Of a stretch of DNA of 64,000 bases, positions 18,321 through 26,556 are shown in pieces. Below the pieces are notes generated by a model, which searched no databases, was not told where the DNA came from, and saw only the letters and a list, made by a program, of their open reading frames with translations. Origin of the DNA: Caulobacter sp. NIBR1757 (GTDB taxonomy: Bacteria > Pseudomonadota > Alphaproteobacteria > Caulobacterales > Caulobacteraceae); NCBI RefSeq assembly GCF_027912495.1, contig NZ_CP115463.1, positions 1,008,501-1,072,500 on the forward strand, written 5' to 3'. The position numbers and the translations under genes are program-made. Within the stretch, counting starts at the first letter, position 1, and every line of letters starts with the position of its first letter.

Positions 18321-18450
18321 GTCTCGCCCCTCTCCAACCGTTGCCGGAACGCCGCATATCACCAAATCATGGAACCGCGCGCTCGCGTATCAGGAGTCAC
18401 CATGGCGCCTTCCGGGAGAACGTGCGTTAACGTTTGAGCGATGGCTATGG

Positions 18451-19905
18451 ATGGGGTCTATTTCGGTGTCGATGGGGCGTAGGATCGGGGCGGTCGCGAG
18501 TATCTTCCTGGGGCTGGCGGCGCTTTCGGCGCTGGGCCCGGCGGCGGCTCAGTCTTTGCGCGGTCCGGCCGCGCCTGGCCCGATCAATCCCAGTCCGGAT
18601 CAGGCCGCCCAGATGCGGCGCGTGCTCGACAACGCCTCGGCCCACGGTTTCGCGCCGGGCGCCTTCACGCCGCGCGGGACCGACAATGCCGCCCTCGTCG
18701 CCGCCACCCTGCGCTACGCCAAAGCCGTGCATTCCGGCCGCCTGCCGGAGTCGGCCTTCCGCGACGACTGGGGCCTGCGTCCCGAAGCCTTCGACCCGGC
18801 TCCCGGGCTGGCGGCCGCCGTCGCCAACAACCGCGTCCAGGCCTGGCTAAACGGCCTGCCGCCGCCCTACACCGGCTATCAGCTTCTGCAGAAGGGCCTC
18901 GTCCAGTATCGCGAGATCCAGGCCGCTGGCGGCTTCACCCCGCTGCCGGAGATGGACCTCAAGCCCGGCGCCGTCGGCCCGATGGTCGAACTGCTCCGCG
19001 CCCGCCTGGCCCAGGAAGACAGGGCGGCGCCCCTGTCGGTCGCCATGGTTCCGCCCGGCGCCCCGGCCGGGACCGCGGCCACCCCGATCTACAACCAAGA
19101 ACTCACCGAGGCCGTTCAGCGCGCCCAGCGCCGCTTCGGCCAGAACCCGACCGGCGTCTTCACCGCCGGGCTGCGCGTCCAGCTCAACGTCCCGGTCGAG
19201 CGCCGCCTCGACCAGATCCTGGCCAACATGGAGCGCTGGCGCTGGCTGCCACAGTCGCTGCCCGAGCACCGCATTCAGGTGAATATCGCCGCCGCCGTGC
19301 TGACGGTTTTCGAGGGCGACGAGGCGACGATGTCGATGCGGGCCGTGACCGGCAAGCCGGGGTCGGAAACCCCGATGCTGCGCTCGTCCATCCACAGCAT
19401 TGTGCTCAATCCGCCGTGGAACGTGCCCGCCGGCATCGCCAGGAACGAGCTGCTCCCCAAGGGGCGCGGCTATCTCGCCGCCAACGGCTTCCGCATCACC
19501 GAGAGCGGCGGCCTGCAGCAGGCGCCGGGTCCGGGCAGCGCGCTGGGCCTGATCAAGTTCGATTTCAACAATCGCTATGCCGTCTACCTGCACGACACGC
19601 CGTCCAAGGGCCGGTTCGCCAGCTACAGCCGCCTGGCCAGCCACGGCTGTGTGCGGCTTGAAAAGCCGATGGCGCTGGCCCGTCACGTGCTGGCGGGCGA
19701 CCCCTACTGGACCCCCGAACAGATCGACGCGACCATCGCCGGCGGCAAGACCACCCGCGCCACGGTTCAGCAGCCCGTCGAGGTCTTCCTGCTCTACTGG
19801 ACCTCCTGGGTGACCGCCGACGGCGGCGTCAACTTCCGCTCCGACCCCTATGGCTGGGACACCCTGCTGATGCAGCGCCTGGCGGCGCAGGGGACGGTTG
19901 CGTGA
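18451..19905 (+). CDS. L,D-transpeptidase (YcbB/LdtD-like, YkuD domain)
   Basis: A cell-wall enzyme that forms 3-3 cross-links or attaches proteins to peptidoglycan. It has 484 residues if the ATG at 18451 is used; an ATG at 18472 (MGRRIGAVASIFLG) gives a cleaner signal peptide ending GPAAAQS. A peptidoglycan-binding region lies near 210-240 (AVQRAQRRFGQNPTG), and the YkuD catalytic motif has His398 and Cys400 in SHGCVRL. The order, signal, PG-binding, YkuD, matches the YcbB group. It overlaps the next peptidoglycan gene by GTGA. Confidence 0.92.
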   Translation: MGSISVSMGRRIGAVASIFLGLAALSALGPAAAQSLRGPAAPGPINPSPDQAAQMRRVLDNASAHGFAPGAFTPRGTDNAALVAATLRYAKAVHSGRLPESAFRDDWGLRPEAFDPAPGLAAAVANNRVQAWLNGLPPPYTGYQLLQKGLVQYREIQAAGGFTPLPEMDLKPGAVGPMVELLRARLAQEDRAAPLSVAMVPPGAPAGTAATPIYNQELTEAVQRAQRRFGQNPTGVFTAGLRVQLNVPVERRLDQILANMERWRWLPQSLPEHRIQVNIAAAVLTVFEGDEATMSMRAVTGKPGSETPMLRSSIHSIVLNPPWNVPAGIARNELLPKGRGYLAANGFRITESGGLQQAPGPGSALGLIKFDFNNRYAVYLHDTPSKGRFASYSRLASHGCVRLEKPMALARHVLAGDPYWTPEQIDATIAGGKTTRATVQQPVEVFLLYWTSWVTADGGVNFRSDPYGWDTLLMQRLAAQGTVA

Positions 19906-20537
19906 CCGACCGCCGGACCCTGCTGAAGGCCGGGCCGGGCCTGCTGGCGGCGGCCTCTGTGGGCCTCCTGGCCCGCCCCGCCGTCGCCCAGGAAGAACCG
20001 CCTGGCGAGCCGGTCAGCGCCGATGACCTCAATCTCGCGCCCACCCCGATCCGGCCGCCGCCGGAAGGGGCCCGCCGGCTGGCCTTCCGACATCTGCACA
20101 CGGGCGAAGAGCTCGATGTCACCTACTGGAAGGACGGCGGCTACGTCTGGGACGGGCTGATGAGCATCAAGAAGCTGCTGCGCGACTTCCGCTCGACCGA
20201 GGAGCATCCGATCGACGTGCGGCTGCTGGACATCCTCTTCACCCTGCAGACCCAGTTCAACTCGACCGAGCCCTACCGAATCATCTCCGCCTTCCGCTCG
20301 CCGGTGACCAACGCCGCGCTGCAGGACCGCAGCGCCCAGGCCAACGGCAAGAGCGAGGTGGCGACCAAGTCGATGCATATGGAGGGCAAGGCCATGGACG
20401 TGCGTCTCAACGACGTTGCCCTGACCGCTTTCAGAGACGCGGCCCTGGCCTTGAAAGGCGGCGGCGTCGGCTATTATGCCGACAGCGGATTCGTTCACCT
20501 GGACATTGGCCGGGTGCGCACCTGGCAAGGAACCTAA
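19902..20537 (+). CDS. DUF882 / M15-type murein peptidase (YcbK-like)
   Basis: The protein is 211 residues, with a GTG start overlapping the transpeptidase stop. DRRTLLKAGPGLLAAASVGL is a twin-arginine-like or lipid-free signal ending PAVAQ. The zinc site of the M15 fold is intact: His159 and Asp166 in SMHMEGKAMDVRL, and His199 in FVHLDIG. The family cleaves or trims peptidoglycan peptides in the periplasm (YcbK/MepK is a homologue that acts on 3-3 cross-links). Pairing with an L,D-transpeptidase fits a make-and-cut role. Confidence 0.9.
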   Translation: MTDRRTLLKAGPGLLAAASVGLLARPAVAQEEPPGEPVSADDLNLAPTPIRPPPEGARRLAFRHLHTGEELDVTYWKDGGYVWDGLMSIKKLLRDFRSTEEHPIDVRLLDILFTLQTQFNSTEPYRIISAFRSPVTNAALQDRSAQANGKSEVATKSMHMEGKAMDVRLNDVALTAFRDAALALKGGGVGYYADSGFVHLDIGRVRTWQGT

Positions 20538-20540
20538 AAG

Positions 20541-20870
20541 ATGGCTGAGAAGCGTGGTGGCGGTGGTTTCTTCTGGGGTGTGGTCGGCTTCCTCATCGGG
20601 GTGGCGGCAACCCTGGCCGTGCTGGCCTTCATGAGCCGCGAGACCAGCGGCGACTTCGATCCGCGCACGGCCGCCGACGAGGCCGCCGAGAGCGCCCAGG
20701 AGATCGCACCCGCGGCGCCGGCCTTGCCGGCCCCGACGCCGAAGGCGGAAACCAGGGCGCCGGCCCCGCGCGAGCCCTCGCCGGGAATCGATCCCGACAC
20801 CGACGACCAGATCGCCGACGATGCCGCCTCTTCCGGCATGACGTCGCGCGCGCCGCCCCCGGAAGAGTGA
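20541..20870 (+). CDS. Small membrane-anchored acidic/Pro-Ala-rich protein
   Basis: The protein is 109 residues, starting three bases after the preceding stop. One N-terminal transmembrane helix (about 9-29, FFWGVVGFLIGVAATLAVL) is followed by a disordered Ala/Pro/Asp/Glu-rich periplasmic tail. There is no recognised domain. The short gap to the two peptidoglycan genes suggests one operon, so it may be an accessory or spacer protein in the envelope. This is a contextual guess. Confidence 0.75.
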   Translation: MAEKRGGGGFFWGVVGFLIGVAATLAVLAFMSRETSGDFDPRTAADEAAESAQEIAPAAPALPAPTPKAETRAPAPREPSPGIDPDTDDQIADDAASSGMTSRAPPPEE

Positions 20871-20878
20871 GGCGTTCC

Positions 20879-20907
20879 CCCCTGCGGCGATAAGGCTTCC
20901 CGCGGGG
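20879..20907 (+). terminator. Weak terminator-like hairpin
   Basis: CCCCtGCGG pairs with CCGCgGGG around a 12-base loop; the following run is CCCTTTCCCCCTT rather than a clean T-run. It lies between the small membrane protein and the oxidoreductase operon. Confidence 0.35.
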
Positions 20908-21050
20908 CCCTTTCCCCCTTGTCCCGGCACGACTCGCGGGTCTAACGTCTGTTTAAGTGCATCTCTGTGCGGGCGTAGGGCGTGGTCGCCCGGTTGCGGC
21001 TTCGTCTCTTCTCTCAGACACGGGAGCGGGGGAAGAGGAGCGTTCCGGAG

Positions 21051-22826
21051 TTGGAACCGACGAATATCGAGTCGCCTGATTACTTTCATAAAGTGGTCGA
21101 TTGCCAGTGGGCCTGTCCGGCCCATACCCCGGTCCCCGAATACATCCGGATGATCGCCCAGGGTCGGTACGCTGACGCCTACATGGTCAACTGGAAGTCC
21201 AACGTCTTCCCGGGGATCCTCGGGCGGACCTGCGACCGTCCCTGCGAGCCGGCCTGCCGGCGCGGACGTGTGGAAGAAGAGCCGGTCGCCATCTGCCGCC
21301 TCAAGCGCGCCGCCGCCGACAACAAGGGCGAGCTGAACGGCCGCATGCCGACGCCCAACGAGGTGTGGAACGGCAAGACCGTCGCCTGCGTCGGGGCCGG
21401 CCCCGCCAGCCTGACCGTGGCCCGCGACCTCGCCCCGCTCGGCTACAAGGTCGTCATCTACGATCGCGAGCAGAAGGGCGGCGGCATGATCCGCAGCCAG
21501 ATCCCGCGCTTCCGCCTGCCTGAAGAGGTGATCGACGAGGAAGTCGGCTACATCACCGCGCTCGGTCCCCGGCTGGTGCTGAACCAGGAAGTCACCAGCC
21601 TGAAAACCATGCTGGAGGAGTCCTACGACGCCATCTTCGTCGGCACCGGCGCCCCGCGCGGCCGCGATCTGGACGTGCCGGGACGGGCTGAAGCCGCCGC
21701 CAACATCCACGTCGGCATCGACTGGCTGTCGTCCGTCTCGTTCGGCCACATCGAGAAGATCGGCCGCCGGGTCATCGTGCTCGGCGGCGGCAACACAGCC
21801 ATGGACTGCTGCCGCACCTCGCGCCGTCTGGGCGGCGAGGACGTCAAGGTCATCGTCCGCTCCGGCTTCGACGAGATGAAGGCCTCGCCGTGGGAGAAGG
21901 AGGACGCGATGCATGAAGGCATCCCGATCTTCAACTTCCTGGTCCCCAAGTCCGTCACCCACGAGAACGGCAAACTGACCGGCGTCTGGTTCGAGAAGGT
22001 CGGCTGGCAGACCGGCGAGGATGGCCGCCGCGCGCTGAAGCCCACCGGCGAGCCAGACCAGCATTTCGAATGCGATGACGTCCTGGTCGCCATCGGCCAG
22101 GAGAACAGCTTCCCCTGGATCGAGCGCGATGTGCTCGACTTCGACAAATGGGGCATGCCGGTGGTCGGCGAGACCACCTTCCAGTCGTCCAACCCCAAGG
22201 TCTTCTTCGGCGGCGACAGCGCCTTTGGACCCAAGAACATCATCTGGGCCGTCGCCCACGGTCACGAGGCGGCTGTCTCCATCGACCTCTACTGCCGGGG
22301 CCAGGACGTCAGCCTGCGCCCGCCGCCCGGCGTCACCCTGGCGTCCCAGAAGATGGGCATCCACGAGTGGTCGTATGACAACGACGTCTCCCTCGACGAG
22401 CGCCGCAAGGTGCCGCTGATGGAGACCACCCTGGCGCTCAGCTCGATCAAGAACGAGGTCGAGCTCGGCTTCGACGAACAGCTCGCCTACGCCGAGACCC
22501 AGCGCTGCCTCAACTGCGACGTCCAGACGGTGTTCAGCGCCCCGGCCTGTATCGAATGCGATGCCTGCGTCGACATCTGTCCGACCGACTGCATCACCTT
22601 CACCGCCAACGCCGAAGAGCCGGACCTGCGGGAACGGCTCAAGGCCCCGGCCCTGAACCTCACCCAGGACCTCTACGTCTCCGGCGCCCTGCCGACGGGC
22701 CGTGTGATGGTCAAGGACGAGGACGTCTGCCTGCACTGCGGGCTTTGCGCGGAACGCTGTCCGACCGGGGCCTGGGACATGCAGAAGTTCCTGCTCAACA
22801 CCACCCAAGCGGGGGGATGCCGCTAG
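21051..22826 (+). CDS. FAD/NAD(P)-dependent oxidoreductase with C-terminal 2x[4Fe-4S] ferredoxin domain
   Basis: About 591 residues, starting at a TTG (GGAAGAGGAG 10 bases upstream); a GTG at 20982 is the alternative. The N-terminal Fe-S ligands resemble glutamate synthase small subunit (VDCQWACPAH, CDRPCEPACRRG). Then come a Rossmann FAD site (VGAGPASLTVARDL) and an NAD(P) site (VLGGGNTAMDCCR). The C-terminus has two ferredoxin motifs, CIECDACVDICPTDC and CLHCGLCAERCP. It is the electron-transfer partner of the two downstream 2-oxoacid oxidoreductase subunits, linking their low-potential electrons to NAD(P). The three stops/starts overlap. Confidence 0.92.
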   Translation: MEPTNIESPDYFHKVVDCQWACPAHTPVPEYIRMIAQGRYADAYMVNWKSNVFPGILGRTCDRPCEPACRRGRVEEEPVAICRLKRAAADNKGELNGRMPTPNEVWNGKTVACVGAGPASLTVARDLAPLGYKVVIYDREQKGGGMIRSQIPRFRLPEEVIDEEVGYITALGPRLVLNQEVTSLKTMLEESYDAIFVGTGAPRGRDLDVPGRAEAAANIHVGIDWLSSVSFGHIEKIGRRVIVLGGGNTAMDCCRTSRRLGGEDVKVIVRSGFDEMKASPWEKEDAMHEGIPIFNFLVPKSVTHENGKLTGVWFEKVGWQTGEDGRRALKPTGEPDQHFECDDVLVAIGQENSFPWIERDVLDFDKWGMPVVGETTFQSSNPKVFFGGDSAFGPKNIIWAVAHGHEAAVSIDLYCRGQDVSLRPPPGVTLASQKMGIHEWSYDNDVSLDERRKVPLMETTLALSSIKNEVELGFDEQLAYAETQRCLNCDVQTVFSAPACIECDACVDICPTDCITFTANAEEPDLRERLKAPALNLTQDLYVSGALPTGRVMVKDEDVCLHCGLCAERCPTGAWDMQKFLLNTTQAGGCR

Positions 22827-24649
22827 TGCCGATCACTGCCGTCAACGACTTCGTCGTCAAGTTCGCCAACGTCAACGGCTCCGGCTCGGCCAGCGCCAAC
22901 GGCCTGTTCGTCAAATCCATCCTGCGCAGCGGCGTGCCCGTCGCCGCCCGCAACATCTTCCCCTCCAACATCCAGGGCCTGCCAACCTGGTACGAGGTCC
23001 GCGTCAGCGGCGAGGGCTGGATGGGCCGGCGGGGCGGGGTCGACCTGATGGTCGCCATGAACCCCCAGACCTGGGACAAGGACGTCGCCGAGATCGAACC
23101 TGGCGGCTACCTGTTCTACGACTCCACCCGGCCGATGCCGGCCGACAAGTTCCGCTCGGACATCACCGTCATCGGCGCCCCGCTGCAGCGCATCTGCAAC
23201 ACCGCCTACAGCGACCCGCGCCAGCGCCAGCTGTTCAAGAACATCATCTACATCGGCGTGCTGGCCTATCTGCTCGGCATCGAGAACACGGTCATCGAGA
23301 CCCTGCTGGCCGAACAGTTCGCGACCAAGCCCAAGCTGATCCCGGCCAATATCGAGGCCTTCCACATGGGCGTCACCTACGCCCGCGAGAACCTCAAACC
23401 CCTCGGCCTGCAGGTGAAGACCGCCGACGCCGTCGGCGACCGTATCTTCATCGAGGGCAATGACGCCGCCGGTCTGGGCGCCGTCTATGGCGGGGCGACG
23501 GTCTGCGCCTGGTACCCGATCACGCCCTCGACCAGCCTGGCCGAGAGCTTCACCAACTGGTGCCAGAAGCTGCGGGTCGACAAGGAGACCGGTGAATCGA
23601 AGTTCGCCATCGTCCAGGCCGAGGACGAGATCGCCTCGATCGGCATGGTGGTCGGCGCCGGCTGGAACGGGGCCCGCGCCTTCACCTGCACCTCTGGCCC
23701 GGGCATCAGCCTGATGCAGGAGTTCATCGGCCTCAGCTACTTCGCCGAGATTCCGGCCGTGATCTTTGACGTCCAGCGCGGCGGCCCCTCGACCGGCATG
23801 CCGACCCGCACCCAGCAGTCGGACATCCTCAGCGCCGCCTACGCCAGCCATGGCGACACCAAGCACGTCCTGCTGCTGCCCCGCGACCCGGGCGAATGCT
23901 TCGAATTCGGGGCCATGGCCTTCGACCTCGCCGACCGTTTGCAGACCACCATCTTCGTCATGCTCGACCTCGACATGGGCATGAACGAGTGGCTGACCGA
24001 GCCCTTCAAATGGGATGACGCCAAACAGCTCGACCGCGGCAAGATCATGACCGCCGAGATGCTCGACGCCGGCCGCGACTTCGGCCGCTATCTCGACGTC
24101 GACGGTGACGGCGTGCCCTTCCGCACCTATCCGGGCACGCACCCGTCCAAGGGCGCTTACTTCACCCGGGGCACCAGCCGCGACCGCTACGCCCGCTACA
24201 GCGAGGAGGGCGCGGTCTATGTCGACAACATGGAGCGCCTGCTCAGGAAGTTCGAGACCGCCAAGAGCCTCGTGCCCCAGCCCATCGAAGCCAAGGCCGG
24301 CAAGCCCACCCGTTTCGGCGTCATCCACTACGGCTCCACTGGCCCGGCGATGGACGAGGCCATGGCGGCGCTCGAAGCCCAGGGTCTCTACGTCGACGCC
24401 CTGCGCATCCGCGCCTTCCCCTTCCCGGGCGAGGTGTTCGACTTCATCGAGCGGCATGATCTGGTCTTCGTCATCGAACAGAACCGCGACGCCCAGCTGC
24501 GCACGCTGCTGATGGCCGAGGGCGGGGTCGATCCGGCCCGATTGGTCAAGATTCTGCACTACGAAGGCGCGCCGATTACCGCCCGCTTCATCACCAAAGA
24601 AATCACCGCCCTGATGGGCGCGCCGGTCCAGAGCGAGATGGCCAAATGA
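22826..24649 (+). CDS. 2-oxoacid:acceptor oxidoreductase, fused gamma-alpha subunit
   Basis: About 607 residues from a GTG at 22826 (GGGGGG nine bases upstream); an ATG at 22817 is also in frame. The N-terminal gamma domain (FANVNGSGSASANGLFVKSI) transfers electrons and CoA. The alpha domain begins near 200, with YPITPSTSLAESF and AEDEIASIGMVVGAGWNGAR. The fused order matches KorA/IorA-like proteins. With the beta subunit it should decarboxylate a 2-oxoacid to acyl-CoA using thiamine diphosphate. The substrate (2-oxoglutarate, pyruvate, or an indolepyruvate/branched-chain type) cannot be determined from sequence. Confidence 0.92.
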   Translation: MPITAVNDFVVKFANVNGSGSASANGLFVKSILRSGVPVAARNIFPSNIQGLPTWYEVRVSGEGWMGRRGGVDLMVAMNPQTWDKDVAEIEPGGYLFYDSTRPMPADKFRSDITVIGAPLQRICNTAYSDPRQRQLFKNIIYIGVLAYLLGIENTVIETLLAEQFATKPKLIPANIEAFHMGVTYARENLKPLGLQVKTADAVGDRIFIEGNDAAGLGAVYGGATVCAWYPITPSTSLAESFTNWCQKLRVDKETGESKFAIVQAEDEIASIGMVVGAGWNGARAFTCTSGPGISLMQEFIGLSYFAEIPAVIFDVQRGGPSTGMPTRTQQSDILSAAYASHGDTKHVLLLPRDPGECFEFGAMAFDLADRLQTTIFVMLDLDMGMNEWLTEPFKWDDAKQLDRGKIMTAEMLDAGRDFGRYLDVDGDGVPFRTYPGTHPSKGAYFTRGTSRDRYARYSEEGAVYVDNMERLLRKFETAKSLVPQPIEAKAGKPTRFGVIHYGSTGPAMDEAMAALEAQGLYVDALRIRAFPFPGEVFDFIERHDLVFVIEQNRDAQLRTLLMAEGGVDPARLVKILHYEGAPITARFITKEITALMGAPVQSEMAK

Positions 24650-25701
24650 CCTACATCGCCAAGCCGAAATTCGCCCACCCGTCGCTGCAGCCCAACGCCG
24701 TCGGCTACACCCGCCGCGACTACGAGGGCCGGGTCTCGACCCTCTGCGCCGGCTGCGGCCACGACTCGATCAGCGCCGCCATCGTCCAGGCCTGCTTCGA
24801 GCTCGACCTCGAACCCCACCGCCTGGCCAAGCTCAGCGGCATCGGCTGCTCGTCGAAGACGCCGGACTATTTCCTGGGCGCCAGCCACGGCTTCAACACC
24901 GTCCACGGCCGCATGCCGTCGGTGCTGACTGGCGCCAACCTCGCCAACCGCAGCCTCGTTTATCTCGGCGTCAGCGGCGACGGCGACTCCGCCTCCATTG
25001 GTCTCGGCCAGTTCGCCCACTCCATCCGGCGCGGGGTCAACATGACCTATATCGTCGAGAACAACGGCGTGTACGGCCTGACCAAGGGCCAGTTCAGCGC
25101 CACCTCCGACAAGGGCAGCAAGTCCAAGAAGGGCGTCGTCAACCATGACAGCGCCATCGACATGGTCAGCCTGGCCCTGCAGCTGGGCGCCACCTTCGTC
25201 GCCCGCAGCTTCTCCGGCGACAAGGCCCAGCTGGTTCCCCTGATCAAGGCCGCCCTGCGCCACAAGGGCGCCGCCTTCATCGACACCATCAGCCCCTGCA
25301 TCGCCTTCAACAACCACGCCGGCAGCACCAAGAGCTTCGACTGGGTTCGCGAACACAACGAGGCGGTCAACAGGTTGGACGTGATGATTGGGCGCTCACC
25401 GATCACGGCGGACTATTCGGAAGGCTCCACCGTCCAGGTCGAGCAGCACGACGGCACGGTCCTGACTCTGCGCAAGCTGGCCGCCGACTACGACCCCACG
25501 GACCGCATCCGCGCCATGGGCTTCCTGCAGGAGCGGGCGGCGGCGGGCGAGGTGGTCACCGGCCTGCTGTACGTCGACCCGGAAGCCGAAGACCTGCACG
25601 ACGCGCTCGGCACGACGCGGACGCCGCTGAACGAACTGAACACCGCGGACCTGACCCCAGGCTCGGCGGCGCTGTCGGACATCAACGCCAGCCTGCGGTA
25701 G
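24646..25701 (+). CDS. 2-oxoacid:acceptor oxidoreductase, beta subunit (thiamine diphosphate)
   Basis: The protein is 351 residues, overlapping the alpha gene by ATGA. CAGCGHDSISAAI carries the Cys of the Fe-S/TPP region and IGCSSKTPDYF is family-typical. The thiamine-diphosphate motif GDGDSASIGLGQFAHSIRRG lies near 109-128, then ENNGVYGLTKGQ. The ligand motif is GDGDS, as in KorB/PorB. It forms a heteromer with the preceding gene. A repeat follows at 25708 and no further subunit gene is seen, so the three genes make a complete set. Confidence 0.94.
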   Translation: MTYIAKPKFAHPSLQPNAVGYTRRDYEGRVSTLCAGCGHDSISAAIVQACFELDLEPHRLAKLSGIGCSSKTPDYFLGASHGFNTVHGRMPSVLTGANLANRSLVYLGVSGDGDSASIGLGQFAHSIRRGVNMTYIVENNGVYGLTKGQFSATSDKGSKSKKGVVNHDSAIDMVSLALQLGATFVARSFSGDKAQLVPLIKAALRHKGAAFIDTISPCIAFNNHAGSTKSFDWVREHNEAVNRLDVMIGRSPITADYSEGSTVQVEQHDGTVLTLRKLAADYDPTDRIRAMGFLQERAAAGEVVTGLLYVDPEAEDLHDALGTTRTPLNELNTADLTPGSAALSDINASLR

Positions 25702-25707
25702 CCCAAC

Positions 25708-25879
25708 ATCCTCCCCCGTTGACGGGGGAGGGGGACCACGAAGTGGTGGAGGGGGCGAGGGCCGTGCGCTGACCCGTCCACGCAATCACGGATCAATCGG
25801 CGCCGTCCCCGCTTGGGCCTCGCCCCTTCCACCACCGGCTTCGCCGGCGGTCCCCCTTCCCCGTAAACGGGGAAGGATG
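25708..25879. repeat. Palindromic intergenic repeat, family A copy 2
   Basis: CATCCTCCCCCGTTGACGGGGGAGG at the left; second hairpin ACCACGAAGTGGT; right arm GGCTTCGCC and CCCCGTAAACGGGGAAGGATG. The second hairpin differs from the other copies (CCGCGAAGCGG, CCGGCGAAGCCGG) by paired changes that keep the stem. Confidence 0.88.
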
Positions 25880-25886
25880 AGAACGC

Positions 25887-26432
25887 TCAAACCCCAGCCA
25901 TCGCCCCCAGCTTCACCATGGTGTTCCAGTTCCTGCTCGTCCCCGGCGCCTTGAACGGCTTCCACGCCACCGCGCTGCCCAGCTTCGACTTGCCCGCCCC
26001 CTCCGGAAACGTCACGAACAGCTCCCGCCCGACCAGCTCCATTGTCTCGCCGAACACGGCCTTGGCCCGCACCGCCTCCAGCCCGTTCGCCTCGGGCGTC
26101 GTCTTGAACACCGTCACCAGCAGCTTGCTCGGACTCTCCGCCGCGAACTCCGGATAGGGATTGGCGGCCAGGATCGCCTGCCACTCGTCCGCCGTGCGGC
26201 ACATCCATTCGGTGGTCAGCCCGATCTGCTTGGTCGCCTCGGTCTCGAACAGCGCCTCCAGCTCGGCCGGGTCGCGTCCATCGCTATCGAACACCAGATT
26301 GCCGCTGGCGACATAGCTCTGCACCCCGCCGAACCCCAGGTCGGCGACCATGCTCCGCAGCTCGGCGATGTTGACCTTGATCCCGCCGACATTGATGGCG
26401 CGCTGCAGAGCGATGATCTTTCCCATCCGCAT
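25887..26432 (-). CDS. DUF1697 domain protein
   Basis: The protein is 181 residues, beginning MRMGKIIALQRAINVGG; the second Met (26426) is the likelier start. DUF1697 proteins are small cytosolic proteins of unknown function, recognised here by INVGG, SYVASGNLVF and TSRNWNTMVKL. No enzymatic motif is visible. It is divergent from the monooxygenase gene across a 124-base gap and convergent with the oxidoreductase operon, the repeat lying between the two ends. Confidence 0.85.
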   Translation of the reverse strand: MRMGKIIALQRAINVGGIKVNIAELRSMVADLGFGGVQSYVASGNLVFDSDGRDPAELEALFETEATKQIGLTTEWMCRTADEWQAILAANPYPEFAAESPSKLLVTVFKTTPEANGLEAVRAKAVFGETMELVGRELFVTFPEGAGKSKLGSAVAWKPFKAPGTSRNWNTMVKLGAMAGV

Positions 26433-26556
26433 CCCCTAGCAGATCAAACCTGCGCGCGGCGCCCCGACGTCAGCCTTCCCACCGTCAACGAGGGGCCTAC
26501 AGTGCTCCGGACGAGCGCCCGTAGAGGCGCCGCGAGGACACATTCAGGAGTTTCCC

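Noticed and set aside
19848..22808. 986-codon open frame on the minus strand over three real genes
   Set aside because: Its translation is a low-complexity mirror of the L,D-transpeptidase, M15 protein and oxidoreductase genes; no domain or start.
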